A stretch of 64,000 nt of DNA from NCBI GenBank assembly GCA_037178675.1, contig JAYMGJ010000137.1, positions 1-64,000 on the forward strand. The letters run 5' to 3'. The position numbers and the translations under genes are program-made. Every line of letters begins with the position of its first letter. The first letter of the stretch is position 1. Below the pieces are notes generated by a model. That model did not search any database, was not told where the DNA came from, and was given only the letters and a program-made list of their open reading frames with translations. This DNA comes from Scleroderma bovista. Its lineage: Eukaryota; Basidiomycota; Agaricomycetes; Boletales; Sclerodermataceae. This document shows, one piece after another, positions 11,290-24,092 of this stretch.

Positions 11290-13340
11290 TGTGCTGACTA
11301 CCAAAAATGTGGACCATTGATTAGGCAATATTGTGTACTGTTGGTGTGATAGTGTTGACTACCAAAGATGTGCAGCTTGGATTATCTAATGTTGTGTTCT
11401 ATTGGTGTGGTAGTGCTGATTACCAAAAATGCGGACTATTGATTAGCCAATGTTGTGTAGTGTTGTTGTTGTAGTGTACTACCAAAAATGTGTAGTATTG
11501 ATTACCTAATGTTGGGTACTCTTGGTGTGGTAGTGCTGATTACCAAAAATGCGGACTATTGATTGGCCAATGTTGTGTAGTGTTGTTGTTGTAGTGTACT
11601 ACCAAAAATGTGTAGTATTGATTACCTAATGTTGGGTACTCTTGGTGTGGTAGTGCTGATTACCAAAAATGCGGACTATTGATCAACCAATATTGTGTGG
11701 TGTTGTTGTAGTGTACTACCAAAAAAAGTGTAGTACTGATTACCTAATGTTGTGTAGTATTGATGTGATAGTGTTCATTACCAAAAATGCGGACTGTTGA
11801 TTAGCCAATATTGTGTAGTGTTGTTGTTGTAGTGTACTACCAAAGATGTGTAGTATTGATTATCTAATGTTTTGTACTGTTGGTGTGGTAGTGTTGATTA
11901 CCAAAAATGTGTAGCTTGGATTACCTAATGTTGTGTGCTGTTGGTGTGGTAGTGCTGATTACCAAAAATGCGAACCATTAGCCAATGTTGTGCAGTGTTG
12001 TTGTTGTGCAGTGTTGTTGTTGTAGTGTTGATTACCAAAAATGTGTAGCTTGGATTACCTAATGTTGTGTACTGTTGGTGTGGTAGTGCTGATTACCAAA
12101 AATGCGAACCATTAGCCAATGTTGTGCAGTGTTGTTGTTGTAGTGTTGATTACCAAAAATGTGTAGCTTGGATTACCTAATGTTGTGTACTGTTGGTGTG
12201 GTAGTGCTGATTACCAAAAATGCGAACCATTAGCCAATATTGTGTAGTGTTGTTGTTGTAGTGTACTACCAGAAATGTGTAGTATTAATTACCTAATGTT
12301 GTGTACTATTGATGTGGTAGTGTTGATTACCAAAAATGCGAACTATTGATCAACCAATGTTGTGTAGTGTCATTGTTGTAGTGTTGATTACCAAAAATGT
12401 GTAGCTTGGATTACCTAATGTTGTGTACTGTTGGTGTGGTAGTGTTGATTACCAAAAATGCGGACTATTGATTAGTCAATATTGTGTAGTGTTGATTACC
12501 AAAAATGTGTAGTTTGGATTACCTAATGTTGTGTACTGTTGGTGTGGTAGTACTGATTATCAAAAATGCGGACTATTGATTAGTTGTTGTAGTGTACTAA
12601 CAAAAATGTGTAGTATTGATTATCTAATGTTGTGTACTGTTGGTGTAGTAGTACTGATCATCAAAAATGCGGACTATTGATTAGTTGTTGTAGTGTACTA
12701 CCAAAAATGTGTAGTTTGGATGACCTAATGTTGTGTACTGTTGGTGTGGTAGTGTTGATTATCAAAAGTGCGGACTATTGGTTAGTCAATATTGTGTAGT
12801 GTTAATTACCAAAAATGTGTAGTTTGGATTACCTAATGTTGTGTATTGTTGGTGTGGTAGTGTTGATTATCAAAAATGCGGACTATTGATTAGCCAATAT
12901 TGTGTAGTGTTGTTGTTGTAGTGTACTACCAAAAATGTGTAGTATTGATTACCTAATGTTGGGTACTCTTGGTGTGGTAGTGCTGATTACCAAAAATGCG
13001 GACTATTGATCAACCAATATTGTGTGGTGTTGTTGTAGTGTACTACCAAAAATGTGTAGTACTGATTACCTAATGTTGTGTAGTGTTGATGTGATAGTGT
13101 TCATTACCAAAAATGCGGACTGTTGATTAGCCATTATTGTGTAGTATTGTTGTAGTGCACTACCCAAAATCTGTAGTGTTAATTACCCAATGTTGTGTAG
13201 TGTTGATTACCAAAAGTGCGGACTTCTGATTAGCCATTATTGTTTAGTGTTGATTACCAAAAATGCGGACTATTGATTAGGAAATGTAGTGTAGTGTTTG
13301 TGTATTGGAGTTGATTACCAACATTGTGTAGTTTTCATTA
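11290..13340. repeat. ~120 bp tandem repeat (two ~60 bp half-units), left copy
   Basis: The full unit is 120 bp; lines starting at 11,401 and 11,521 are nearly identical. It has two halves that both begin with taccaaaaatg: one continues cggactattgattagcc and the other tgtagtattgattacc. About 17-19 copies with variable half-unit content. Copy number differs between the arms (see findings). Confidence 0.88.
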
Positions 13341-14210
13341 ACTAAATTCAGTAGTGTCAACACTTGATTACATAAGCTCTCCAAGCGCCACTACTCCCAA
13401 AACATTACCATATTTGGTCAATAGTTGACTTCAAATATTCCCACCTTTGTTCTGGTACTTTTCTTCCCCTTCTGTGCTTCATCCCTGGTCCAAATGTACT
13501 GTAAAAATGATTCTGTATCCCATATTACCCTATAGGATCACCATTGGACCCTCATCTAAATGTGCAAGGGGCTCTGTATCCCCAGAGAGTAGTGCAGGCT
13601 TAAAAACACCAAAAATGTTCGCATTTTTGATACATTCAACATATCAACTTAAAGAATGCATCCCCATACAGGGGATATATGTACCTACAACATATTTACA
13701 GTCCACAGCATGGGATCCATGTCCTGGTGCGATGTTTTATGTTTTTCCTTTGCAAACATATCACCATGGCAGGCAATTACTAGGAGGTATGGTGGCTACT
13801 GGATGGTCTCCAGTGGTATTACTATGCTATACCAAAGTCCCAATACAATCTAGTGAGCAGCTGACCACTCCAAGAGGAGCAGCATAGAAAACAGCACTTT
13901 CATAACAATAGGTGCTGTATGATCCTCCAGGTCAGGTATGCACAATATCACTATCTCAAAAGCTGGGGGATACCATACAGTAGTGGATACAATTTACTCA
14001 AGTCAATACCGCTTGATGTGGGGGAGGGAAGGGCACAATAACATACAGAAGGCGTGGGAAAATACCCCACAAAATGCGGAGATATGCAAAAACATTACAT
14101 ATCACACAACACATAACATCTACTGACCTAGAAATGCTACCAACAGCCTACTAATATCACATAATGCTTATACTCAGCTGTTCCTGACATGCTTAGAGGC
14201 ACAAATCATT

Positions 14211-14306
14211 CAAGGTTTGAAAAATGCGGAAATGTGCTACATCATATCAGTACTGCAGGTGCAAAGCTGCAGTGTATATGGACAGTAACAACATGTTCTT
14301 GGTTCA
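14211..14306. other. Palindrome centre (96 bp spacer)
   Basis: The arms pair perfectly up to 14,210 and from 14,307 (position sum 28,517). Only the 96 bp between them is unpaired, and it contains no gene. Confidence 0.9.
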
Positions 14307-17300
14307 AATGATTTGTGCCTCTAAGCATGTCAGGAACAGCTGAGTATAAGCATTATGTGATATTAGTAGGCTGTTGGTAGCATTTCTAGGTCAGTAGATG
14401 TTATGTGTTGTGTGATATGTAATGTTTTTGCATATCTCCGCATTTTGTGGGGTATTTTCCCACGCCTTCTGTATGTTATTGTGCCCTTCCCTCCCCCACA
14501 TCAAGCGGTATTGACTTGAGTAAATTGTATCCACTACTGTATGGTATCCCCCAGCTTTTGAGATAGTGATATTGTGCATACCTGACCTGGAGGATCATAC
14601 AGCACCTATTGTTATGAAAGTGCTGTTTTCTATGCTGCTCCTCTTGGAGTGGTCAGCTGCTCACTAGATTGTATTGGGACTTTGGTATAGCATAGTAATA
14701 CCACTGGAGACCATCCAGTAGCCACCATACCTCCTAGTAATTGCCTGCCATGGTGATATGTTTGCAAAGGAAAAACATAAAACATCGCACCAGGACATGG
14801 ATCCCATGCTGTGGACTGTAAATATGTTGTAGGTACATATATCCCCTGTATGGGGATGCATTCTTTAAGTTGATATGTTGAATGTATCAAAAATGCGAAC
14901 ATTTTTGGTGTTTTTAAGCCTGCACTACTCTCTGGGGATACAGAGCCCCTTGCACATTTAGATGAGGGTCCAATGGTGATCCTATAGGGTAATATGGGAT
15001 ACAGAATCATTTTTACAGTACATTTGGACCAGGGATGAAGCACAGAAGGGGAAGAAAAGTACCAGAACAAAGGTGGGAATATTTGAAGTCAACTATTGAC
15101 CAAATATGGTAATGTTTTGGGAGTAGTGGCGCTTGGAGAGCTTATGTAATCAAGTGTTGACACTACTGAATTTAGTTAATGAAAACTACACAATGTTGGT
15201 AATCAACTCCAATACACAAACACTACACTACATTTCCTAATCAATAGTCCGCATTTTTGGTAATCAACACTAAACAATAATGGCTAATCAGAAGTCCGCA
15301 CTTTTGGTAATCAACACTACACAACATTGGGTAATTAACACTACAGATTTTGGGTAGTGCACTACAACAATACTACACAATAATGGCTAATCAACAGTCC
15401 GCATTTTTGGTAATGAACACTATCACATCAACACTACACAACATTAGGTAATCAGTACTACACATTTTTGGTAGTACACTACAACAACACCACACAATAT
15501 TGGTTGATCAATAGTCCGCATTTTTGGTAATCAGCACTACCACACCAAGAGTACCCAACATTAGGTAATCAATACTACACATTTTTGGTAGTACACTACA
15601 ACAACAACACTACACAATATTGGCTAATCAATAGTCCGCATTTTTGATAATCAGCACTACTACACCAACAGTACACAACATTAGGTAATCCAAACTACAC
15701 AATATTGGCTAATCAATAGTCCGCATTTTTGATAATCAACACTACCACACCAACAATACACAACATTAGGTAATCCAAACTACACATTTTTGGTAATTAA
15801 CACTACACAATATTGACTAACCAATAGTCCGCACTTTTGATAATCAACACTACCACACCAACAGTACACAACATTAGGTCATCCAAACTACACATTTTTG
15901 GTAGTACACTACAACAACTAATCAATAGTCCGCATTTTTGATGATCAGTACTACTACACCAACAGTACACAACATTAGATAATCAATACTACACATTTTT
16001 GTTAGTACACTACAACAACTAATCAATAGTCCGCATTTTTGATAATCAGTACTACCACACCAACAGTACACAACATTAGGTAATCCAAACTACACATTTT
16101 TGGTAATCAACACTACACAATATTGACTAATCAATAGTCCGCATTTTTGGTAATCAACACTACCACACCAACAGTACACAACATTAGGTAATCCAAGCTA
16201 CACATTTTTGGTAATCAACACTACAACAATGACACTACACAACATTGGTTGATCAATAGTTCGCATTTTTGGTAATCAACACTACCACATCAATAGTACA
16301 CAACATTAGGTAATTAATACTACACATTTCTGGTAGTACACTACAACAACAACACTACACAATATTGGCTAATGGTTCGCATTTTTGGTAATCAGCACTA
16401 CCACACCAACAGTACACAACATTAGGTAATCCAAGCTACACATTTTTGGTAATCAACACTACTACAACAACACTGCACAACAACAACACTGCACAACATT
16501 GGCTAATGGTTCGCATTTTTGGTAATCAGCACTACCACACCAACAGCACACAACATTAGGTAATCCAAGCTACACATTTTTGGTAATCAACACTACCACA
16601 CCAACAGTACAAAACATTAGATAATCAATACTACACATCTTTGGTAGTACACTACAACAACAACACTACACAATATTGGCTAATCAACAGTCCGCATTTT
16701 TGGTAATGAACACTATCACATCAATACTACACAACATTAGGTAATCAGTACTACACTTTTTTTGGTAGTACACTACAACAACACCACACAATATTGGTTG
16801 ATCAATAGTCCGCATTTTTGGTAATCAGCACTACCACACCAAGAGTACCCAACATTAGGTAATCAATACTACACATTTTTGGTAGTACACTACAACAACA
16901 ACACTACACAACATTGGCCAATCAATAGTCCGCATTTTTGGTAATCAGCACTACCACACCAAGAGTACCCAACATTAGGTAATCAATACTACACATTTTT
17001 GGTAGTACACTACAACAACAACACTACACAACATTGGCTAATCAATAGTCCGCATTTTTGGTAATCAGCACTACCACACCAATAGAACACAACATTAGAT
17101 AATCCAAGCTGCACATCTTTGGTAGTCAACACTATCACACCAACAGTACACAATATTGCCTAATCAATGGTCCACATTTTTGGTAGTCAGCACAGTAATT
17201 TAATTCTGCAATGTGTATCAATTTTGGGTCTGACCCAGTTTTGCAATGGTTGACAACTTTTTTGCTCAACAGGCCTGACCCAGTTTTGCAGTACTTGACA

Positions 17301-18058
17301 ACTTTGTTTCTCAACAGGCCTGACCCAGTTCTGCAATGTCAGCCTGACCCAGTTTTGCAATGCTTGACAACTATTTCCTCAACAGGCCTGACCCAGTTCT
17401 GCAATGTCAGCCTGGCCCAGTTTTGCAATGCTTGACAACTTTTTCCTCAACAGGCCTGACCCAGTTCTGCAATGTCAGCCTGGCCCAGTTTTGCAATGCT
17501 TGACAACTTTTTCCTCAACAGGCCTGACCCAGTTCTGCAATGTCAGCCTGACCCAGTTTTGCAATGCTTGACAACTTTTTTTCTCAACAGGCCTGATCCA
17601 GTTCTGCAATGTATATACAATGTCAGCCTGACCCAGTTTTGCAATGCTTGACAATTTTTTCCTCAAAAGGCCTGACCCCATTCTGCCATGTCAGCCTGAC
17701 CCAGTTTTGCAGTAATTGACAACTTTTTTCTCAACAGGCCTGACCCAGTTTTGCAATGTATCTACAACATCGGCCAGTCCCAGCTTTGCAACACTTGTCA
17801 ATTTTTTTGTTCAACAGGCCTGACCTAGTTTTACAATGCTCCCACCAGTCCCAGTTCTGCAATTTTTATCAAACATCAGCCCATCCCAGTTTTGCAGTGA
17901 TTAATGTCCCTCAGGCCTGTACTAGATTTGCAATAATAGAAAACATCGGCCTGGCCCAGTTCTGCGAGCATCGGCCGGCGTCGGCTAGTCCCACCTTTAC
18001 AGGCAAATGTACATGTCCGATGACCCACTTTTGCGAGGGCTTTTGACTGAACTATGTG
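14307..18058 (-). repeat. Right arm of the 7.6 kb palindrome
   Basis: 3,752 bp, the inverted copy of 10,426-14,210. It is 33 bp shorter because of two copy-number changes inside the 120 bp repeat: one ~105 bp loss near 16,460-16,500 and one ~72 bp gain near 15,640-15,720. One substitution was also seen near 16,468. It ends at 18,058, exactly where ATPase-gene sequence begins. Confidence 0.92.
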
Positions 18059-19562
18059 GGGCATGTTGTTTGAGATCACCCCTAGCCCAGAACGTGACCT
18101 CTCAACCAGAATGCTCCTCGAAGGAGAAGTTATGACACCATTCTGTGAGCTCGGTTTCGACATGTTTGCAAATCACTTAGACTTCAACAACCCGGTCAAG
18201 CTTTCGCAAGTTACTTCCGATGAGCACTTAATATCATATGGTCGACCTCTGTATGTATTACATAAATGCTCACTTTGTTCGACTCCAGCTAACCTTTACC
18301 CTAGATTCCCTCTTATATATAATCAGAAACAAGGCGAAACAATATTCACCTTCGCAGCCCAGAAGCTGTTGTGTAGCTCTGCAGATCTCAGTCGAGGTAC
18401 TCGACCTCTCTCAGAGGCACAAATGCTCGCGTGTCTTGCTGCACGAATTCCTATCGAATTCCTCTCTACTGTGTATGCCTCGCAAGTATCAGACTTAGAG
18501 AAGGAGCAAGTCCATTCCCACATGCGGGTCGTTCTCAAGGTTGACCGTAACCTTGAGACACTAGCCACTACGTCGCCTTCCGAGCCGGTGCTTTCAGAGG
18601 CAGCATACTATGTGATGGCTATCCAACCGCAGTTCAGCCCTCCTCAGGTATTTCAGACCATTCTAAATGGGTTTGCAGTGAACAAAGGCGAGCTGGGAGA
18701 ATTAATAGTGGCACTACTCTTCACTATGGCGCGCGACAAGGCGGTGGGACTCCCTGATGATCGTGCCCGACCTCGCAACAACCGGAGGTGGTGCAGCCTC
18801 ACTGGACTGCTAACATCCCTCTTTCGTACACCCTTTACTGCCTCCAAAGGATGGCACTTCACAGCAGAGGGCCCAAATCAAACTGAGTTCACCCTCGCTG
18901 ACATCTTCAAAGACAGTAAGGTCTACTTCAACCATTTCATCAAAGTTCACGAACACGCGGTCATTCATGTCAAGTATCTTGTACGCTTAATGGCCCGAGG
19001 TGCTGCTGTTCTATGCGCGAATGGACAGCATGCCATCGACGGCATCATCCCCTTTTTGTTAGAAGGTGATGAAATAAGACCGGACAACATTGGCATTATC
19101 ATGTTTCAAGTCAAGAATGATGCGCGCTATTCCAGTAACCCAGATTGGCAACTTTTCCTTGCTATGGACCCTTTCTCCCTCAAAATTCTAGAACCATCTA
19201 CCAAGGTTCTTATCATCCGAATAGTATTCGCACTTGCTGCGCAAACTTCCAGCTTTACACTTGTGGACTATGAAAAAAAAGAAGATCCAAAAGGGAAAGG
19301 GAAAGAAAAAGAAAAAGCTCGCCCCAGCCTTGGTACGAAGCAAAGTTACACCACGTATGATTTTTGGGTTTCCGGCCTCTCCCCAGAGTTTCTGGTTCCA
19401 GTTGGGAATGAACAGAGTGTTTGGAACAGCCTGTTGCAAACATGTTCTCCCTGGCGAAGGCTGTACTCTGATGAGTCAGCATCTTTTACGACACAACGTA
19501 GGTCAATGAACCCTGGGGTTGCAGTTGACGATAAGTTTTGGGAGAATTGGTGCTTTCTGTAG
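18054..19562 (+). pseudogene. ATPase gene A: 5'-truncated copy of a fungal P-loop ATPase
   Basis: About 500 codons homologous to the C-terminal two thirds of gene B (21,033-23,882) in inverted orientation. Shared landmarks: PFCELGFDMFAN, KLSQVTS, RIPIEF, VLSEAAY, LLFTMARD, RLMARGAAVLCA, YTTYDFWVSGLSP and a final FWENWC. A 54 nt intron (18,251-18,304; branch ctaac, end ctag) aligns with the last intron of gene B but is readable here. Everything upstream of about codon 1, including the Walker A and B segments, is missing and replaced by the palindrome arm ending at 18,058. It is therefore a broken copy, although its remaining frame is open. A Lys-rich insert sits near 19,270-19,320. Confidence 0.75.
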
Positions 19563-21032
19563 TGTATTATTATTTTATGTATGCAGCTTTGTTACCTTGC
19601 CAAGGGTTCTCTTACTTTCCGTTACTTCTCCTTGCTTGCAAGTAGTATTTGACATGTGAGTGTCAATGTGCCAACCTAGTACTGCCTGCAGGAGACCCTT
19701 ACCCATAGGTACAGGTACAGGTAGTCTTGTTCCCAACATCAAGCTCAGCACCATTATTGAGCATCCCCCCCAACTCTTCTACTTGCAGGTCATTGTTGCC
19801 GTGACTCATCTTCAATGTGCCATGCACAGCTGTGCATGGTGGCATGGTGACTTATCATTGTCATCGTTGATGTATCAGGTGCGCCAGCTTGAATGTTCGC
19901 TGCCATCATTGTTAGATATGCCAGGTGGGAGGGCGTGAATTTTGTCCTGTCCGACCATCGCTCAGCGAAGGGAACATACCCAGTATTGAAGATCTTGACG
20001 AGGATAGTTGAGGCACCGTGTACGATCGAGAGCATCGGGACATTAGTGACGGGCAGTAGCGTCAAACTCGTAGATGCGAAGTTGATCATCAAAGAAGGCT
20101 GTGAAGACGCTAACGTGGTAGCGGCAACGTCAGACGAAGACTTACCTGGCATACTGGCAAGACAGACGGTGGGGTGGTTGTCGTCGCGTTGGCGGTGATA
20201 GTTGGCATCGTTGTTATCGCGTGTGGTGAAGATGAGAACGGTATGGTCAACGTTCGTGGTAGCCAAAAGTTTGTGGTCGTGATCATGCTTCGCAGCGTTG
20301 TGGTTGCGATGGTGATTATTACGTTGTCGCATTGGACGCCATCGTCGTCGGCGTTGGTGACCGGTGTAAGCACCCTCGTGGCCGTGGTGGTAGTGAACGA
20401 GTGGCAGTGGCAAAAGAAAGGGAAAGGTAGTGGCTGTGATGAACAAAGGCGGTCCGACGTAGTAGTGAAAGAACGGTGGTGGTCGTGATGCATGAAGGCG
20501 GTCGTGGCAGTGAAGGTGACAGATCCGTCAGCAGAGAAGCCTACGAACACAGGCCAGGATGAAAAAAGGCTTACATACCAAGCACTGAAGACCTCAAGGA
20601 TGGGGGACCGAGAACGTTGATGTGACAACGGATGTCTCGGACGCGAGCACACAAGCGGTGAAGTATCAGTGTCAACAGGCAGCAGCATCGAGTGCGCAGA
20701 TGGGACAATAATCCTACATGAAGGTGCACCACACGAGACACGAGACGAAGAGGGCTGCCAATTGATGGTGAGCCGTGCGGGTGCGAGCAGGAGGTGCCGG
20801 ACTCAAGTATTGTGATGGCAGAGCGCAAGAGTAGAACTTACTGTAAGTACGATTTCTTTCCTTCCAAAGCTTGTTCGCTTGCTTTCCAAGGGTTCTGAGA
20901 TTTATATTGAGGCCAGTGCTGAAAACATCGAGTGTGATCTGGGTGAGAATGTGATGACAAAACTTCAAAATGTGTACCTATCTCAGAACCCTTGTCAGGC
21001 TCCCGACAAGGCATACATATAATAATAATACG
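19563..21032. other. Intergenic region between convergent ATPase copies
   Basis: 1.47 kb with no supported gene. The stretch 20,170-20,480 is rich in GTGGT/GTTG-type simple sequence, giving spurious Val- or Thr/His-rich frames. A similar stretch lies at 36,230-36,370. Confidence 0.5.
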
Positions 21033-23882
21033 CTACAAGGAAAGGTCGCACCAATTCTCCCAAAACTCACTGTTAATTCCAGTTCCGGGGTTCATGAACC
21101 TACGATGTGTCGTACAAAGTTTCAAGCGATCAGAGTAGATCCTTTCCCAGGCATAAGATGTCTGCAAGAGGCCGTCCCAAGCACTCGGGTCGTCCCCAAC
21201 TGGAAGCAAGACCTTTGGGGAGAGGCCCGAAACCCAAAAATCATACGTTGTGTAACCTCCCTTGGTCGTAGACCCCACGTGCGAAAGGCTAGGTCGACCT
21301 TTCTTGGCTGTATAATCCACGCGTGCAAGGCTGGGTGTTTTTGCACCAAGAGCGAAAACGATTCGGATGATGGGAACGTTGGAAAGGGACCCTAGGATTC
21401 CGAGGGAGTAAGGGTCCATAGCGTGGAAGAGATGCAACTGCGGGGAGTTGGAATATTTTTCATCATTCGTGACTTGAAACATGATAACCCCGATATTATC
21501 CGCTCTTATTTCATCGCCTTTCAACAAAAAGGGGATGATGCCGTCGACAGCAAGCTGACCACTTGCGCATAGGACCGCAGCGCCTCGAGCCATCAAACGC
21601 ATCAGGTATTCGACATGAATGAGCGCTTGCTGATGAACTTTGACGAAATGCGTGAAGTAGACCTTACTGTCTGTGAATGCGTCGGCGAGGGATGACTCGG
21701 TTTGATCTGGGCCGTCTGCTGTGAAGTGCCATCCTTTGGAGGTAACAACGCTAACGTGATCAATAGAGGCAGCAAAGGGTGTGCAAAAGAGGGACGTTAG
21801 CAGTTCGGTGAGGTTGCACCACCGCTGGTCGTCAGGAGGCCGACCAAAGTCATCAGCGGGTCCTACCGCCTCGTCGCGCGCCATGGTGAAAAGCAGTGCC
21901 ACTGTCAATTCTCCTACCTCGCCTCTGTCCACTTCAAACCCGTTTAGAATGGCCTGCAATGCCTGGGGAGGGTTGAACTGGCGCGGTTGGGCAGTCATCA
22001 CAAAGTATGCCGCCTCTGAAAGTACTGGTTCAGAAGGTGACATAGTGACCATGGTCTCAAGGCTATGATCGACCTTGAGAACGACCCGCAAGTGGTAATG
22101 GACTTGCTCCATCTCCAAGTCTGATACTTGCGAGGCATGCATAGCAGAGATAAATTCGATTGGGATTCGATGAGCAAGACACCCAAGCTTTTGCGCGTCT
22201 GTGAGAGCTTGAACGCCGTATGGAATGCCACCCAACAGCTTCATGGTTGCAAAGCGAAAGCATGTGTCCATATTTACATGCCGGTAACGCAGAGCGAATC
22301 TAAACCAAAGGTTAACTAGAGTCAAACAGAGTGAGTATTTAGTACACACAAAGGTCGACCATACTATGCTGTTAAGTGCTCCTCAGATGTAACTTGCGAA
22401 AGCTTGACCGTTTTGTTGAAGTCTAAGCGATTCGCAAACATGTCGAAACCGAGCTCACAGAATGGCATAACTTGCCCTACGTCAGGGGTGCCCCTAAACA
22501 TGGCACCAGAGGATGAAAGAAAGAGTGTAAAGAGGGGTGAGGCAAAACTAAGTCCCTGTATTGCACGACGCATCTCGCCAAGGCAAGACCATAAACCCTT
22601 GTCTCGTGGCTCTGTCAGGGTATGAGCTTCATCGAATGCGAGAACGACCAAAGGATGCTCAGATGCTTGGGATTCGGGACTTGATCTTCTTCGCTTATTC
22701 GGTGGCTCCTGAGCTGGCAGTTCAGGTACTGACTCATCTTCAAGGGCTTTGCACAGCTCTTCGAACGGCTTACGCAACGGAAAGGCACTGTTAAACCTGT
22801 CATCCAAAATGCTCTCTGGTAGACTCCTCCAAGAATGAAACCATTTCGAATACATGGAATAACATCTCTTGCACGTCTCGTAAGTTGAGAGGAATCCAAC
22901 AAGTTGCGTTTCATACCTGAGCAAAGGTTTGAACAGCGCGATAAAATTTCTTCCGATGTGGACCATGGCCATCGCAATCCATGCCCTCATTCATATGCTT
23001 CCAAAATTTCTCGGCGGTAGGTTCCTTGATATCCTTTAGGACATCAGCCGTCTGAACAAATAACCCATGGAGGAATGAGCAGCTCCGAAGCAAGGCGTCT
23101 CTTTGTGTCGTACTCCCGGTGAGGTAAATATGTGCTGGACTGTCTGTAGGAGGGTACCCTGGAGTTGAGAGCATTCAGCATTGAAGGGAAACACAAAAAT
23201 GATTAAGGAGCCATACCATTTGAGGTAAGTTCCCGTAGGTTAACAGGGATCACGAAGTGGGATTTGCTCATTTCATCGACAGCGCGAGATTTACCCATTC
23301 CAGAAGATTGGATAATGGCAGAGTATTTCTCATTAAAATGCATGTTGAAGCATTCTTGTATGTGAGCACAGAGAAGGTTTGCACCATCCCCAACATACTC
23401 CTCTTCCCAAGCACTTTGAATCGCTAGTCATGTAAAGAAGTGAATAAAATGTCTCAAGTTACATAAAAATACACCTTACCCCTCTTGACCTCATCCTCAC
23501 TTTTTCGAAGCAGTTCTACAATGGGGCGTTAGATGTGCAACTATGTACTGGATACAGACAAGTCCTTACTCAAAAGCCGCACCGACTTATAACCATGCTC
23601 GGAGCCACGTAATAACAGATTTCGGATCCCGGGCTCGCTCTTTATGATGGTTTCGCATTCCACAAGATCGTGATATTTTTCGAGCAGGCGACCTCCCGAA
23701 TGCTTAACAATTTGATAAAGGACGGGGGGTAAGAGCTCGTCCGAGTTTTCGGGAGTTAAGGGTTTAAAGAGCCGACCAATCTTCCGATCCATTTCTTCGT
23801 GTGCTCCATGTTCAAAGTCGTCTTCAACGTACCCCAGGTCTGTGGGTTTATCGATCTCCATGGTGGTGGATGGGGTTTCCAA
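21033..23882 (-). CDS. ATPase gene B: fungal P-loop ATPase of the CRN/RHS-associated type, probably interrupted
   Basis: Six exons join in phase on the minus strand: 23,882-23,570, 23,515-23,480, 23,423-23,217, 23,158-22,917, 22,867-22,350 and 22,299-21,033 (860 codons). Exon 3 carries a Walker A-like IIQSSGMGKSRAVDEM (about 23,305-23,345). Exon 5 carries a Walker B PLVVLAFDEAHTL followed by FLSSSGAMF. This resembles a large Agaricomycete family of P-loop proteins found with Crinkler and retrotransposon-hot-spot type proteins; that assignment is from memory of motifs. Near the end of exon 5 an in-frame TAG (22,364-22,366) interrupts HLTA/YGRPL, where copy A reads through (HLISYGRPL). No alternative splice rescues it. 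Function is unknown beyond probable ATP binding. Confidence 0.7.
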
Positions 23883-24092
23883 TCTCTGGCACCCCTAACC
23901 TCGGTTATTCCCTTTTTTGGAATCCAGCCTCGCGGACTCCCATTGACGCCCATTGACACGCGTCCGCCGCACCCTATTTGAGCTTGCCTGCATCCATCCG
24001 ACTCCCCTCACTCTCAGACTCGTTAGTACAAGGTAGTTCCTCGTCTCCTCCCTGCTCTCTTATGTGCCCACCCCCGTCCGCAGATTCTCGCC

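Larger units (their letters stand above)
10426..14210 (+). repeat. Left arm of the 7.6 kb palindrome
   Basis: 3,785 bp whose reverse complement matches 14,307-18,058. Three layers from outside to inside: a degenerate then regular 68 bp tandem repeat (about 10,440-11,280), a roughly 120 bp tandem repeat made of two ~60 bp halves (about 11,290-13,340), and about 870 bp of unique sequence. Homology starts sharply at 10,426 (cacatagttcag). No transposase or other recognisable protein is encoded. A 146-codon open frame at 13,447-13,887 is identical in both arms but matches nothing I recognise. Confidence 0.93.

Noticed and set aside
13447..13887. 146-codon open frame present identically in both palindrome arms
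   Set aside because: It starts at a non-ATG codon, has no recognisable motif or intron structure, and its duplication follows from the palindrome, so conservation between the copies is not evidence of coding.
10426..18058. CRISPR array as an explanation of the regular repeats
   Set aside because: Repeats are directly adjacent tandem units without unique spacers, and the organism is a eukaryote.
19790..20688. Long Thr/His/Pro-rich minus-strand frames (218 and 192 codons)
   Set aside because: They come from GTGGT/GTTG simple sequence; composition is extreme in every frame and no splice signals or known motifs support a gene.
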